The notes: generated from the sequence alone by a model not told the origin. 64,000 nt of DNA from Phycisphaeraceae bacterium (GCA_019636495.1 JAHBXL010000001.1:372001-436000), one strand, 5' to 3'. Shown: positions 43,777 through 53,021, counted from the stretch's first letter. Translations and numbers: made by a program.

Positions 43777-43812
43777 CCGGCCCCGGCGGAGTCCCGGGGC
43801 CGGTCTGTCTTT
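43777..43812 (+). terminator. Rho-independent terminator after sucB
   Basis: CCGGCCCCGG (43777-43786) pairs with CCGGGGCCGG (43794-43803) around a 7-base loop, followed by TCTGTCTTT. A strong GC stem 25 bases after the sucB stop. Confidence 0.8.
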
Positions 43813-43852
43813 GTCGGCGGCGCAGCGGCCGGAAGTGGATTATGCTGTGCAC

Positions 43853-43859
43853 GAGGAGG
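43853..43859 (+). promoter_or_regulatory. Ribosome site that fixes the acs start
   Basis: GAGGAGG stands 6 bases before the ATG at 43866-43868. It favours this start over an earlier in-frame GTG near 43767, which would overlap the terminator. Confidence 0.8.
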
Positions 43860-43865
43860 CCCGGC

Positions 43866-45989
43866 ATGTCGTCCCAACAGCCTGCGCAGAACATCGATTC
43901 GATCCTGACCGAGAACCGCGTCTTTGCGCCCGGAGACGCCCGCGGCCTGAGTTTTGAGCGCTGGCACATCACCTCGCTCGATGACTACCGCGCCCTGCAC
44001 CGCCGATCCGTCGAGGACCCCGAGGGCTTCTGGGCCGAGGCGGCCGGGCAGGTGTCGTGGTTTGGTCCGTGGAGCCGCGTGCTGGAGTGGAACCCGCCGG
44101 ATGCAAAGTGGTTCGTGGGCGCGAGCCTCAACGCGTGCTTCAACTGCGTCGATCGGCACGTGGAGGCGGGCTTCGGCGAGCGTGTCGGGCTCATCTGGGA
44201 GGGTGAGCCGGTCGGAGTGGGGGGCGGAGAAGGGCCGGAGATCCGCCGGCTCACCTATCGCGAGTTGATGGTCGAGACCTCGCGCATGGCCAACGCCCTT
44301 CGCGCACTGGGAGTGAAGAGGGGCGACGTCGTCACGATCTACATGCCCATGGTGCCGGAACTGGCCATCGCCATGCTGGCGTGCGCGCGCATCGGCGCTG
44401 CGCACAGCGTGATCTTCGGCGGCTTTGCACCCACAGCCATCACCGAGCGGGTGATCGATGCGAACTCGCGAGTGATCATCACGGCCGATGGCGGATACCG
44501 CCGCGGCGAAGTGGTGCCGCTGCTCAGGAACGTCGACGACGCGGTCGTCGCGCTGGCCAATCACGGGCACATCGTGAACCACGTCGTCGTGCTCGAGCGT
44601 ACGCGTTCGCTGGCCGCGGAGAAGCGCTTTCGCACGGGCGATTCGCGCATCGGGCCGACGAAGTATCACTGGTGGGCGGATGTACGCAACGCCGCATCCG
44701 ATGCGTGCCCGTGCGAGCCGATGGACAGCGAGGACATGCTCTTTCTGCTGTACACCTCCGGCTCGACCGGCAAGCCCAAGGGGATCCTGCACACGACCGG
44801 CGGCTACCTCACCTACGCCGCCCTCACAGCGCGCCTCACGTTCAACCTGAACCCGGATGAGCCGGGCACGGGCGACCCCCGGGGCGGGCGCGGGCAGACA
44901 TTCTGGTGCACGGCCGACATCGGCTGGGTGACGGGGCACACCTATGTGCTCTACGGCATCATGGCGAACCGTGTGCCGACGCTGCTTTACGAGGGCGCGC
45001 CGAACTTCCCCGCGGTCGGTGCGGGCGGGGACCGTTTCTGGGACATCATCTCGCGGCACAAGGTCACGCAGTTCTACACCGCGCCCACCGCGATCCGCAC
45101 ATTCATGAAGTGGGGGGACGACCTGCCCGCGAGGCACGATCTGTCCAGCCTGCGCGTCATCGGCACGGTCGGCGAGCCCATCAACCCCGAGGCGTGGATC
45201 TGGTACCACAGTCACATCGGGCGCGAGCGCTGCCCAGTGGTCGACACCTATTGGCAGACCGAAACCGGCGGGCACGTCGTCACGCCGCTGCCCGGCGCGA
45301 CGCCGACCAAGCCCGGCTCGTGCACGCTGCCCATGCTGGGGATCGATGCGGCAATTGTGAACGAGCAGGGGGAGGAGATCGGCGCGAACAAGGGCGGACT
45401 GTTTGTGATCCGCAAACCGTGGCCCGGCATGCTTCGCGGCGTGTACGGCAACCGCGAGCGGTTCGTGAGCAACTACTGGGCCCGCGTGAAGGACCCAAAG
45501 ACGGGCCGCCCGTACTACTTCTCGGCGGATGGCGCGCGGCGCGATGACGATGGATACTTCTGGATCCAGGGTCGCATCGATGATGTGATCAAGGTGTCGG
45601 GCCACCTGCTGGGCACGATGGAGGTCGAGAGCGCGCTGGTCTCCCATCCGGGCGTGGCGGAGGCCGCGGTGGTGGGTGTGCCGCACGACATCAAGGGCAA
45701 CGCCATCGTCGCGTTCGTCACGCTCAAGCCCGCGTGGCTGAGGGCCAACAGCCGTCAGCCGGATGATGCGCTGAAGAAGGAACTGGGCGCGCACGTGGCG
45801 AAGGAAGTGGGGGCGCTGGCGCGGCCGGAGCAGGTGCGCTTCGCCGAGGGTTTGCCCAAGACGCGTTCGGGCAAGATCATGCGGCGATTGCTGCGGGATG
45901 TCGCCGCGGGCGTGGAGAAGATCACGCAGGACACAACGACATTGGAGGACTTTTCGGTCGTCGCGAAACTCCGCGAGGATGACGAGTAG
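43866..45989 (+). CDS. acs: Acetyl-CoA synthetase
   Basis: Adenylate-forming enzyme turning acetate, ATP and CoA into acetyl-CoA. The 707-residue protein has the ATP motif [19 protein letters not shown] (about residue 295), the acetyl-CoA synthetase stretch [49 protein letters not shown] and the hinge region [22 protein letters not shown]. Near the C-terminus [13 protein letters not shown] carries the lysine that is acetylated in regulated Acs proteins. It is about 50 residues longer than typical Acs owing to small inserts. It follows the suc genes but sits behind their terminator, so it has its own promoter. Confidence 0.95.
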   Translation: MSSQQPAQNIDSILTENRVFAPGDARGLSFERWHITSLDDYRALHRRSVEDPEGFWAEAAGQVSWFGPWSRVLEWNPPDAKWFVGASLNACFNCVDRHVEAGFGERVGLIWEGEPVGVGGGEGPEIRRLTYRELMVETSRMANALRALGVKRGDVVTIYMPMVPELAIAMLACARIGAAHSVIFGGFAPTAITERVIDANSRVIITADGGYRRGEVVPLLRNVDDAVVALANHGHIVNHVVVLERTRSLAAEKRFRTGDSRIGPTKYHWWADVRNAASDACPCEPMDSEDMLFLLYTSGSTGKPKGILHTTGGYLTYAALTARLTFNLNPDEPGTGDPRGGRGQTFWCTADIGWVTGHTYVLYGIMANRVPTLLYEGAPNFPAVGAGGDRFWDIISRHKVTQFYTAPTAIRTFMKWGDDLPARHDLSSLRVIGTVGEPINPEAWIWYHSHIGRERCPVVDTYWQTETGGHVVTPLPGATPTKPGSCTLPMLGIDAAIVNEQGEEIGANKGGLFVIRKPWPGMLRGVYGNRERFVSNYWARVKDPKTGRPYYFSADGARRDDDGYFWIQGRIDDVIKVSGHLLGTMEVESALVSHPGVAEAAVVGVPHDIKGNAIVAFVTLKPAWLRANSRQPDDALKKELGAHVAKEVGALARPEQVRFAEGLPKTRSGKIMRRLLRDVAAGVEKITQDTTTLEDFSVVAKLREDDE

Positions 45990-46086
45990 GCGCGGCGTTC
46001 TGCCGCGCCGCCGCGATTCCCCGGTACAACTCGTCGGGGCCTACGATCAGGCTCCGATCAGGCATCAACCAGCAGGAACCCCAGCC

Positions 46087-46824
46087 ATGACCACCCGAAA
46101 CGCTGTGCTCTCGCTCCTGGCCGCCGCGGCCATCATGTTCCCCGCCACGTTTGTTTCGGCACAGGGCACGGGCACGCAGCCCGAACCGGCCAAGCAACCC
46201 GAGGGCGACAAGCCCAAGTCCGATGAGAAGACCGAAGACAAACCCAAAGAGGAGGCCAAACTCGTGTATGTGAAGATGAAGACGTCGATGGGCGACATCG
46301 TCCTCGAACTCAACCACGAAAAGGCCCCGATCACGGTCAAGAACTTCATGAACTACGTGGACAAGAAGTTCTATGACGGCACGATCTTCCACCGGGTGAT
46401 CGACGGGTTTATGGTCCAGGGTGGTGGATTCACCGAGGACCTGAAGCAGAAGGACACCGAGAAGCCGATCAAGAACGAGTGGCGCAACGGCCTGAAGAAC
46501 CGGCGCGGCACCATCGCCATGGCCCGCACCAACGATCCCGATTCGGCCACCGCCCAGTTCTTCATCAATGTCGTCGACAATGCCCGGCTTGATGAGCCGG
46601 TCTCGGGCGGCGCGGCGTATGCCGTGTTCGGCCGCGTTGTCTCGGGCATGGACACGGTCGACAAGATCAAGGGCGTGCAGACTTCGACCAAACTGTTCGC
46701 CAACCGGCAGCAGATGGGCGATGCCCCCGTCAAGAACGTCGTGATCGAGGCGGTCACACGTATGACGGAGGAAGAGGGCAAGAAGGCCGCCGAGACCAAG
46801 CCCGAGCCCGCCAAGAAGGAGTGA
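46087..46824 (+). CDS. Exported cyclophilin-type peptidyl-prolyl isomerase
   Basis: Catalyses proline isomerisation, probably in the periplasm. The 245-residue protein has a signal peptide cut near FVSAQG (about residue 25), a Lys/Glu/Pro-rich linker to about 58 and a cyclophilin domain (about 60-225) with [37 protein letters not shown] (catalytic Arg), a Gln-rich [10 protein letters not shown] stretch and [15 protein letters not shown]. An acidic-lysine tail ends it. The ATG is at 46087; AGGA about 12 bases upstream is a moderate ribosome site. A clear terminator follows. Confidence 0.93.
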   Translation: MTTRNAVLSLLAAAAIMFPATFVSAQGTGTQPEPAKQPEGDKPKSDEKTEDKPKEEAKLVYVKMKTSMGDIVLELNHEKAPITVKNFMNYVDKKFYDGTIFHRVIDGFMVQGGGFTEDLKQKDTEKPIKNEWRNGLKNRRGTIAMARTNDPDSATAQFFINVVDNARLDEPVSGGAAYAVFGRVVSGMDTVDKIKGVQTSTKLFANRQQMGDAPVKNVVIEAVTRMTEEEGKKAAETKPEPAKKE

Positions 46825-46872
46825 TCGCGGCGGCGGACGGGCCGCGATTCGAATATCTCTTCAATCATTCAA

Positions 46873-46907
46873 GGACCCGGGCCGCGCGCCCGGGTCCGTT
46901 TGTTTTC
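46873..46907 (+). terminator. Rho-independent terminator after the cyclophilin gene
   Basis: GGACCCGGG (46873-46881) pairs with CCCGGGTCC (46889-46897) around a 7-base loop, followed by GTTTGTTTTC. It serves the plus-strand gene; the stop of the convergent minus-strand gene lies at its right edge. Confidence 0.88.
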
Positions 46908-48060
46908 ACTTGCCGATGCCCAGGAACGGCAGGACGATCGAGAGCGCGATCAGCAGGATGATGATCCACTCCAGCAGATCGGCCCGCACGCCCGCCTGGT
47001 GGTCGCTCAGTTTCTCGTAGATGCTCTCGAGCGTCCGCAACTTGCGGCCGATCGTCTCGTCGCGTTCCGGGAGGTGAAAGCGCGTCGCGGCCATGCGGTA
47101 CAGCCGCGCCAGGTACTGGTCGCCGATCAGTTTCAGCGCGTTGTTCACGTTCTCGAACAGCAGCGCGCTGTCCACCTGCAGCCGGCCGATGCGGGTCAGC
47201 ACGCCCGCCCGCGGCGGCAGGATCCACCATCGCCGCCGACCTTCCTGCTCGGTCAGCGTTCGATACGCCTCCTCGAGTTGCGCATCGAGCCGGTCGTCGA
47301 GAATGCGCATCTCCAGCAGTTCGACGTTGGCGAACTCCAGCACCGTCACCGCCTCGTCGGCATCGGGGTCGAGCACCATCGCCGCGTTCCAGTCAACCAG
47401 CATCGCGTCGCCCCGGCCGTAGGACACGCGGCAGGCCAGCGCATCGCGCTGCTCGTCGTCGGACATCTCCCGTCGCTCGCAGCGCAGCACCTGGGCGACG
47501 AGCGCGGGATTGTCGGCCAGGAGCGCGGCGGGCGCGCGGCCATCGGCCAGCGCGCCGACATGGAACACCGCGTAGTCCTCGGTTGTCGGGTCCATTCGCG
47601 GCTGGCGGGCCGCGCCGCCGAGCAGCGCGAGCAGGGCCTCGGCCTGCCTCCGCGCCTCGTCCCGCACCGCCGCGCTGTCGAAGACGGCCTCGGCCAGGTC
47701 CAGCAGACCCGGCGCGGGGCCGACCAGATCGATGCGGAACCGCACCGAGACGGCGCCAAAATCGAACACGACCATCTCAACTGCCGGCTTCGTGCGGAAA
47801 GGTCCCAGTTCCAGCGCGGGGGCAGCGCGCGTGATCCGCAACGGCGGCGGGCTGTACTCAAAGTACGATGGGGCCTTGCGGGTGTGCCGCACGGCCACGC
47901 GCTCGGTCGCGCCGCTGATCAGCCGTTCCGCCTCGTCGAGGTCGATTCCGTGCGCGATGTCGAACGCGTGCAGCAGAATGCACCGCCCCGCGCCCGGAGG
48001 GATGTGCGGGGCGTGCCGTCTCCCTTGAAGATCGTGCTGACCTGCCGTGGATTGGCTCAA
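46906..48060 (-). CDS. RMD1/DUF155-family membrane protein
   Basis: A 384-residue member of the RMND1/RMD1 (DUF155) group, whose yeast and human members are mitochondrial inner-membrane proteins; bacterial roles are unknown. The N-terminal half is mixed alpha/beta. The second half is helical, with DDRLDAQLEEAYRTL and RLQVDSALLFENVNNALKLIG, and it ends in the family signature ESIYEKLSDHQAGVRADLLE followed by one membrane helix (WIIILLIALSIVLPFLGIG). It starts at a TTG (48058-48060) because a perfect AGGAGG lies 9 bases upstream and no ATG is available before the conserved region. It converges on the cyclophilin gene. Confidence 0.85.
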   Translation of the reverse strand: MSQSTAGQHDLQGRRHAPHIPPGAGRCILLHAFDIAHGIDLDEAERLISGATERVAVRHTRKAPSYFEYSPPPLRITRAAPALELGPFRTKPAVEMVVFDFGAVSVRFRIDLVGPAPGLLDLAEAVFDSAAVRDEARRQAEALLALLGGAARQPRMDPTTEDYAVFHVGALADGRAPAALLADNPALVAQVLRCERREMSDDEQRDALACRVSYGRGDAMLVDWNAAMVLDPDADEAVTVLEFANVELLEMRILDDRLDAQLEEAYRTLTEQEGRRRWWILPPRAGVLTRIGRLQVDSALLFENVNNALKLIGDQYLARLYRMAATRFHLPERDETIGRKLRTLESIYEKLSDHQAGVRADLLEWIIILLIALSIVLPFLGIGK

Positions 48061-48069
48061 AGTGAGGTG

Positions 48070-48075
48070 CCTCCT
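48070..48075 (-). promoter_or_regulatory. Ribosome site supporting a TTG start
   Basis: AGGAGG on the minus strand, 9 bases before the TTG codon of the DUF155-family gene. It is the reason for accepting an uncommon start codon. Confidence 0.75.
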
Positions 48076-48161
48076 GAGGCTTCCGGCCGGGGACTATACT
48101 CGCGCGGCCTGCCCGGTCGCCGCGGTGGGAACTCCCGCCCAGGGCGCCGGCCGCGCACACC

Positions 48162-48941
48162 ATGAAGCAGCGCCTCGAACTCGACATCCTCCCACAGCCC
48201 GACGACACCACCTGCGGGCCGACGTGCCTGCACGCGGTGTACAAGTACTACAACGACCGTCTCCCTCTGGAGAAGGTCGTGCGCGAGGTCGAACGGCTCG
48301 AGCACGGCGGGACCTACGCCGCGTATCTCGCGCTGCATGCGCTCCAGCGCGGATACGACGCAACGCTCTACACCTGGAACCTACAGGTCTTCGACCCGAC
48401 GTGGGCGGACCTCTCCACGCGCGACATGGCCGCGCGCCTCGAAGCACGCAGCAAACTCAAGTCCCACGCGCACCTCCGTCGGGCGCACCAGGCCTATCTC
48501 GACTTCCTCCGCGCCGGCGGCGAGGTCGCATTCGAAGACCTGACCACGCGGATGATCCGCAAGTTCCTCAACCGCGGCACGCCCATCATCTCGGGCCTGT
48601 CGTCCACTTACCTCTACCAGACCATGCGCGAGATGGGCCACGATCTCCGCGATGACGACATCCGCGGCGACCCGCAGGGGCACTTCGTCGTGCTCTGCGG
48701 ATACGACAAGGAGGACCGCACGGTGCTCGTCGCCGACCCCATGCACCCCAACCCGGCGTTCCAGGGTCTGCAGTATGTCGTGGACATCGACCGGCTGGTG
48801 TGCTCGATCCTGCTGGGAATTCTGACGCACGATGCGGACATGCTGGTGATCGAAACGCGGACGGAAGAGGACGAGGACACCGACGTCGACAGCCGCGGCC
48901 GCGCCCGGGCCGGCAAGTCCAGGGGCAAGGGCGAGGCGTGA
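48162..48941 (+). CDS. C39-like papain-fold cysteine peptidase
   Basis: A 259-residue cytoplasmic protein (no signal peptide or membrane helix). The N-terminus has the C39-family nucleophile region PDDTTCGPTCLHAVYKYYN (Gln/Asp-X-T-X-C-G motif, Cys at about residue 18), a middle helical domain, and the second half carries GHFVVLCGYDKED (catalytic His) and VADPMHPNP (catalytic Asp), in the order of papain-fold C39 proteases. There is no ABC domain, so it is not a bacteriocin transporter. The last 30 residues are charged and disordered. It is the first gene of a four-gene block with amide-ligase genes, 4 bases before the next start, so it probably trims or transfers the product or leader of that pathway. 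Confidence 0.85.
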   Translation: MKQRLELDILPQPDDTTCGPTCLHAVYKYYNDRLPLEKVVREVERLEHGGTYAAYLALHALQRGYDATLYTWNLQVFDPTWADLSTRDMAARLEARSKLKSHAHLRRAHQAYLDFLRAGGEVAFEDLTTRMIRKFLNRGTPIISGLSSTYLYQTMREMGHDLRDDDIRGDPQGHFVVLCGYDKEDRTVLVADPMHPNPAFQGLQYVVDIDRLVCSILLGILTHDADMLVIETRTEEDEDTDVDSRGRARAGKSRGKGEA

Positions 48942-48945
48942 CCAA

Positions 48946-50421
48946 GTGTCGATCCTGATCGTCGTCAACTCGCCGGACAAATGGCCGCTGCACGTACCCG
49001 GCGTCGAAGTGGTATCGGCCCGCGGCTATGTCTCCGAGGCGCGCTTCAGCGACCTGCGCGGCGTCAAGGTCTTCAACCTCTGCAAGTCGTACCGCTACCA
49101 GTCGCTGGGGTACTACGTTTCGCTTCTGGCCGAGGCGCGCGGGCACCGCCCCATGCCCAGCATCACGACCATCCAGGATCTCAAAAGCCCCGCCATGCTC
49201 CGGCTCGCGGCGGATGATCTCGAAGAGACCATCGAGGAGAGCCTCGGGCGCATCGGTTCCGATGAGTTCACACTTTCGGTGTACTTCGGACGCAACCTGG
49301 CGCGGAAACACGACCGCCTCGCGCTCAAACTCTTCAATCTCTTTCCCGCGCCGCTGCTTCGGGCCGAGTTCGTGCGCGAGAAGGCCTGGACCTTGCGCAG
49401 CATCGCGCCGATCCCCGTGGGCGACGTGCCGGCGGAGCACCGGCCGTTCCTGCTGGAAGTCGCGCAGGAGTACTTCGCGGGCCGCCGCCGCGCGGGGTCG
49501 GGTGTCGGGCGCGGCACCTCGCGATTCGACCTCGCCATTCTCCACAACCCGGAAGAGGACGCCAAGCCCTCCAACCAGGGCGCGCTCGAGAAGTTCATCC
49601 GCGCAGCGCGCGAGTTGGGCATCGAGGCGGACCTCATCACGCGGGACGACTACGCGCGCCTCGCCGAGTTCGACGGTCTGTTTATCCGCGAAACGACGAA
49701 AGTGAACCACCACACCTACCGCTTCTCGCGCCGGGCCGCGGCGGAGGGGCTGGTTGTCATCGATGACCCCGAGTCGATCGTGCGCTGCTCGAACAAGGTC
49801 TTCCTTGCCGAGATGCTCGAGCGGCACGACATCGGCCACCCGCGGACGTTCATCGCGCACAAGGACAACATCGAGGACATCCCGCTGTACGTGGGCTTTC
49901 CGTGCGTGCTCAAGCAGCCGGATTCGGCCTTCAGCCAGGGCGTGATGAAGGCGACAGATCCGGCGATGCTGGAGCAGCAGACACGCGAACTACTCGAAGG
50001 GTCGGACCTGGTGATCGCGCAGGAGTTCGTGCCCTCGGAGTTCGACTGGCGAGTCGGCGTGCTCGATGGCAAGGCGCTGTTCGTCTGCAAGTATCACATG
50101 GCCAGGGGGCACTGGCAGATCGTCACGACCACACGCTCGGGCGAGCGCGAGTTCGGCCGGGTCGAGGCCGTGCCGATCGACGAAGCGCCGCGAAGGGTGG
50201 TTTCCGCCGCGGTGCGGGCGGCGAGCCACATCGGCGACGGGTTGTACGGCGTGGATGTCAAGCAGGTCGATGGAAAGGTGTACGTGATCGAGGTCAACGA
50301 CAACCCGAACATCGACTCGGGATACGAGGACAAGGTGCTGGGCAAGGACCTGTACCTGCGTGTGATGCAGGTGTTCCTGTCGCGCATGGAAGCGCGGCGC
50401 GAGGGCCGCCAGAGGGTTTGA
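48946..50421 (+). CDS. RimK-family ATP-grasp ligase with RLAN N-terminal domain
   Basis: Predicted to form an amide bond between a carboxylate and an amino acid, using ATP. The 491-residue protein starts at a GTG and has an N-terminal RLAN-type domain (about 1-160; FNLCKSYRYQSLGYYVSLLAEARGH) found ahead of some RimK-like enzymes, a linker, and an ATP-grasp domain (about 200-480). Motifs include AILHNPEEDAKPSN, FIRETTKVNHHTYRFSR, DDPESIVRCSNKVFLAEML, GFPCVLKQPDSAFSQGVMKA (ATP-binding lysine) and IEVNDNPNIDSGYED, the metal-binding Glu/Asn pair. True RimK adds Glu to ribosomal protein S6; the RLAN form and this context suggest a different substrate. Confidence 0.9.
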   Translation: MSILIVVNSPDKWPLHVPGVEVVSARGYVSEARFSDLRGVKVFNLCKSYRYQSLGYYVSLLAEARGHRPMPSITTIQDLKSPAMLRLAADDLEETIEESLGRIGSDEFTLSVYFGRNLARKHDRLALKLFNLFPAPLLRAEFVREKAWTLRSIAPIPVGDVPAEHRPFLLEVAQEYFAGRRRAGSGVGRGTSRFDLAILHNPEEDAKPSNQGALEKFIRAARELGIEADLITRDDYARLAEFDGLFIRETTKVNHHTYRFSRRAAAEGLVVIDDPESIVRCSNKVFLAEMLERHDIGHPRTFIAHKDNIEDIPLYVGFPCVLKQPDSAFSQGVMKATDPAMLEQQTRELLEGSDLVIAQEFVPSEFDWRVGVLDGKALFVCKYHMARGHWQIVTTTRSGEREFGRVEAVPIDEAPRRVVSAAVRAASHIGDGLYGVDVKQVDGKVYVIEVNDNPNIDSGYEDKVLGKDLYLRVMQVFLSRMEARREGRQRV

Positions 50422-50433
50422 TGGAGATCGACC

Positions 50434-51687
50434 GTGCCGCTGCACCAGTTTGAGGCCTTCGGCGTCGAACTCGAGTACATGCTGGTTGACGCGCCGACGC
50501 TCGACGTCGCGCCCGTGGTCGATCGGATCATTTCCGCCCGCGTGGGAGAGCCGCTCAGCGAGGTCGAAGCCCTCCGCGGCGTTTCGTGGTCCAACGAACT
50601 CGTCGCCCACGTCATCGAGATCAAGACCACCGACCCGCGCGCCGATCTGACCGGAGCGGCGGAGGATTTCGCGGCCAATCTCGCCGAGGTCAACCGGCTG
50701 GCGGCCGCGCTCGACAGGCCCGCTCGCATTATGCCCGGCGCGATGCACCCATGGATGGACCCGCGGCGCGAGACCCGGCTCTGGCCGCACGAGTACCACG
50801 AGGTGTACGCGAACTTCCACCGGTTGTTCGATTGCTGCCGCCACGGCTGGGCCAACCTGCAGAGCGTGCACCTGAACCTGCCCTTTGACGGCGATGAGGA
50901 GTTCGCGCGGCTGCACGCGGCGGTGCGGCTGGTCTTGCCGCTGCTGCCCGCGCTGTGCGCGGCGAGCCCGGTGATGGAGGGCCGGCTGACGGGCATCGCG
51001 TGCAACCGGCTGGAGGTCTATCGCGCCAACCAGGCGGCCGTCCCCTCGCTCTCGGGCCGCGTGATCCCAGAGCCGGTATTCACACGCGCCGACTACCAGC
51101 GCGTGATCATGGATCCGATCGCGCGCGATGTGGCACGTCTCGACAACTCGGGCCTGATGAAGCCCGATTGGATGAACTCGCGCGGCGCGATCGCGCGGTT
51201 TGACCGCGGGTCGATCGAGATCCGCGTCATGGACGTGCAGGAATGCCCACACGCCGACCTGGCAATCGTCCGCGGCGTGATCGGCGTGCTGAAGTGGCTG
51301 GTGAGCGGTGAGCCCTGCCCGCTCGCCGCGCAGCAGCAGTGGGGGATCGACCCGCTGGTGCGCGTGCTGGATGCCTGCATCCGCGATGCGGGCGATGCAG
51401 TGATCGACGATGCCGAGTTCTTGCGGGCGCTTGGGTTCAAGGGGGCGTGCTGTCGCGCTGCGGAGTTGTGGGCACATCTCTTTGATCGCGCAGATGTCGC
51501 ATATTGCAGCGATCCCTCGCTCTCGCCGCTGAAGTTCATCCTCGAACGCGGCACGCTCTCGCAGCGCATCGCGCAGGCCTTGGGGAACCGCCGCGGCGAG
51601 ATTGCCCGAGGCGAACTTGCCCTCGTCTACTCGGATCTGTGCGCGTGCGTCGAGACCGGGAGGCTGCTGGGTGAAGTCGCGCACTGA
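50434..51687 (+). CDS. Glutamate-cysteine-ligase family 2 (GCS2) amide ligase
   Basis: A 417-residue member of the carboxylate-amine ligase superfamily that includes glutamate-cysteine ligase 2. It begins at a GTG 12 bases after the previous stop, with GGAG upstream. Motifs: FGVELEYMLVD near residue 9 (metal-binding Glu pair), HVIEIKTTDPRADL, MPGAMHPWMDPRRETRLWPH, NLQSVHLNLPFDGDEEF (substrate and metal ligands) and FDRGSIEIRVMDVQECPHAD. Product is unknown. The gene order with an ATP-grasp ligase suggests that one enzyme starts and the other extends or caps a small peptide. True glutathione synthesis is unlikely because no GshB-type pair or Cys-specific context is seen. Confidence 0.85.
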   Translation: MPLHQFEAFGVELEYMLVDAPTLDVAPVVDRIISARVGEPLSEVEALRGVSWSNELVAHVIEIKTTDPRADLTGAAEDFAANLAEVNRLAAALDRPARIMPGAMHPWMDPRRETRLWPHEYHEVYANFHRLFDCCRHGWANLQSVHLNLPFDGDEEFARLHAAVRLVLPLLPALCAASPVMEGRLTGIACNRLEVYRANQAAVPSLSGRVIPEPVFTRADYQRVIMDPIARDVARLDNSGLMKPDWMNSRGAIARFDRGSIEIRVMDVQECPHADLAIVRGVIGVLKWLVSGEPCPLAAQQQWGIDPLVRVLDACIRDAGDAVIDDAEFLRALGFKGACCRAAELWAHLFDRADVAYCSDPSLSPLKFILERGTLSQRIAQALGNRRGEIARGELALVYSDLCACVETGRLLGEVAH

Positions 51688-52444
51688 AGCACTCATCATC
51701 ACCTGCGAGCACGGGGGCAACCGCATCCCCCCGCGGTATCGGGCGCTGTTCGACCGTGGCCACGCCGCGCTGAACTCGCACCGCGGCTGGGACCCCGGCG
51801 CGCTGCAACTGGCCCGGCAACTGGCCGCGGCGTTCGATGCGCCCCTGCATTTCTCGACGGTCTCGCGCCTGCTTGTGGACCTGAACCGGTCGGAGAGGCA
51901 CCCTCGGGTGTTCTCAAGATGTACCCGCGCGCTGCCCGAGTTGGAGCGGGAGCGGGTGCTGAAGGAGCACTACCGGCCCTACCGCGAAGCGGTCTTGCAG
52001 CGCATCGAAGGCCCAGTTTCGGGCAAAAATCGCGTCGTTCATGTTTCGGTGCACAGTTTCACGCCGGTGCTCAAGGGGGTGCGGCGGACGGCGGACATCG
52101 GGTTGCTCTATGACCCGCGCCGCCCGCGTGAGAAGGCGCTCGCGGCCGCCTGGCAGCACGCGATCCGCAGTGCTCAACCGGGTCTGAAAGTACGGCTGAA
52201 CTACCCGTATCTGGGCACGTCCGATGGCCACACAACCAGCCTCCGAGGCCGATTTCAGGCGGATCTCTACGTCGGGATCGAAGTCGAAGTGAACCAGTCC
52301 CTGGTGCGTGCAGGGGGCGACCGATGGGCCGCGGTCCGTCGCGTTCTGGTGCAGTCGTTTGCGGTCGCGCTGGGTGCCGAGGGTGCGGCGGGGCGCGGCG
52401 GTCGGGCGGTCGGCCCCGACCGCAAACGGTCGTTGCGCCCGTAG
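51671..52444 (+). CDS. N-formylglutamate amidohydrolase family protein
   Basis: A 257-residue zinc hydrolase of the HutG-like amidase family, expected to cut an N-acyl-glutamate or similar amide. It starts at a GTG (51671-51673) that overlaps the GCS2 gene by 17 bases. Motifs: LIITCEHGGNRIPPRY (residues 7-22; metal ligands), NSHRGWDPGALQLARQLA, VDLNRSERHPRVFS, VHVSVHSFTPVLKGVRRTAD and FQADLYVGIEVEVNQSL near 210. It is the last gene of the four-gene block. It may recycle or deblock the cluster's product rather than act in histidine breakdown, as no hut genes are nearby. Confidence 0.87.
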   Translation: MKSRTEALIITCEHGGNRIPPRYRALFDRGHAALNSHRGWDPGALQLARQLAAAFDAPLHFSTVSRLLVDLNRSERHPRVFSRCTRALPELERERVLKEHYRPYREAVLQRIEGPVSGKNRVVHVSVHSFTPVLKGVRRTADIGLLYDPRRPREKALAAAWQHAIRSAQPGLKVRLNYPYLGTSDGHTTSLRGRFQADLYVGIEVEVNQSLVRAGGDRWAAVRRVLVQSFAVALGAEGAAGRGGRAVGPDRKRSLRP

Positions 52445-52472
52445 AAAACCGTGGTTTTCCACATGGCGGGAG

Positions 52473-52501
52473 TTGAACATTGCCGCGAGATGGTGTACAA
52501 A
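52473..52501 (+). promoter_or_regulatory. Sigma-70-like promoter of the HU-like gene
   Basis: TTGAAC at 52473-52478 and TACAAA at 52496-52501 are separated by 17 bases, close to the housekeeping consensus. They lie about 60 bases before the coding start. Confidence 0.55.
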
Positions 52502-52507
52502 CACGCC

Positions 52508-52527
52508 CCGGTTGATGGAGCAACCGG
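52508..52527 (+). other. Leader hairpin before the HU-like gene
   Basis: CCGGTTG (52508-52514) pairs with CAACCGG (52521-52527) around a 6-base loop. A run of six T follows after a further 12 bases. It sits in the short 5' leader and may stabilise the message or tune its translation. Confidence 0.45.
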
Positions 52528-52558
52528 CACACCAAGCCCTTTTTTCATGGAGAAGACG

Positions 52559-52930
52559 ATGGCGAAGAAGACTGCCAAGCCCGCTGCCAAGAAGCCCGCG
52601 AAACTCACCCAGGCGAGCAAGCCCCGCAAGAAGAGCGAACTCTTCAACATCCTCGCCGAGCATTCGGACCTCTCCCGCAAGCAGATCGCGGGGGTGTTCG
52701 AGGCGCTCGGCAAGGTCATGGCTGTTGACCTCGCCAAGCCCACCAACGGCACCAACCGCGTGTTCGTGGTGCCCGGCATGATGAAGGTCCAGTCGATCTA
52801 CAAGCCCGCCACCAAGGCGACGACCAAGCCCAACCCCTTCAACCCCGGCGAGATGATGACCGTCAAGGCCAAGCCGGCCCGCACCGTCATCAAGGTCCGC
52901 CCCCTCAAGGGCCTGAAGGACATGGTCTGA
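52559..52930 (+). CDS. HU-like DNA-binding protein with Lys/Ala N-terminal tail
   Basis: A 123-residue nucleoid protein of the HU/IHF superfamily. The first 25 residues are a Lys/Ala/Pro tail (AKKTAKPAAKKPAK), like histone H1 tails. The HU-like core follows, with KKSELFNILAEHSDLSRKQIAGVFEALGKVMA as the helical dimer part and a beta-arm region VVPGMMKVQSIYKPATKATT. The end (MTVKAKPARTVIKVRPLKGL) is the closing strand and helix of this variant. The ATG at 52559 is preceded by GGAGAAG; an ATG 12 bases earlier is less likely. A strong promoter and a strong terminator bracket it, so it is a monocistronic, probably highly expressed gene. Confidence 0.88.
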   Translation: MAKKTAKPAAKKPAKLTQASKPRKKSELFNILAEHSDLSRKQIAGVFEALGKVMAVDLAKPTNGTNRVFVVPGMMKVQSIYKPATKATTKPNPFNPGEMMTVKAKPARTVIKVRPLKGLKDMV

Positions 52931-52934
52931 TACT

Positions 52935-52962
52935 CCTCGTGGCCCCGCTCTCCAGAGCGGGG
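52935..52962 (+). repeat. Type-2 palindromic element
   Basis: CCCCGCTCTCCAGAGCGGGG at 52943-52962, preceded by TCCTCGTGG. The same palindrome occurs in the carboxyltransferase gene at 55221-55240 and, with one change, at 55182-55201. It lies between the HU-like stop and its terminator. Confidence 0.8.
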
Positions 52963-52984
52963 CTCTAGGCAGACTGAAATCACG

Positions 52985-53021
52985 CACCGCCGATGGTTGA
53001 TCCATCGGCGGTGTTGTTTTT
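52985..53021 (+). terminator. Rho-independent terminator of the HU-like gene
   Basis: CACCGCCGATGG (52985-52996) pairs perfectly with CCATCGGCGGTG (53002-53013) around a 5-base loop, followed by TTGTTTTTG. Also faces the convergent biotin ligase gene. Confidence 0.92.
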
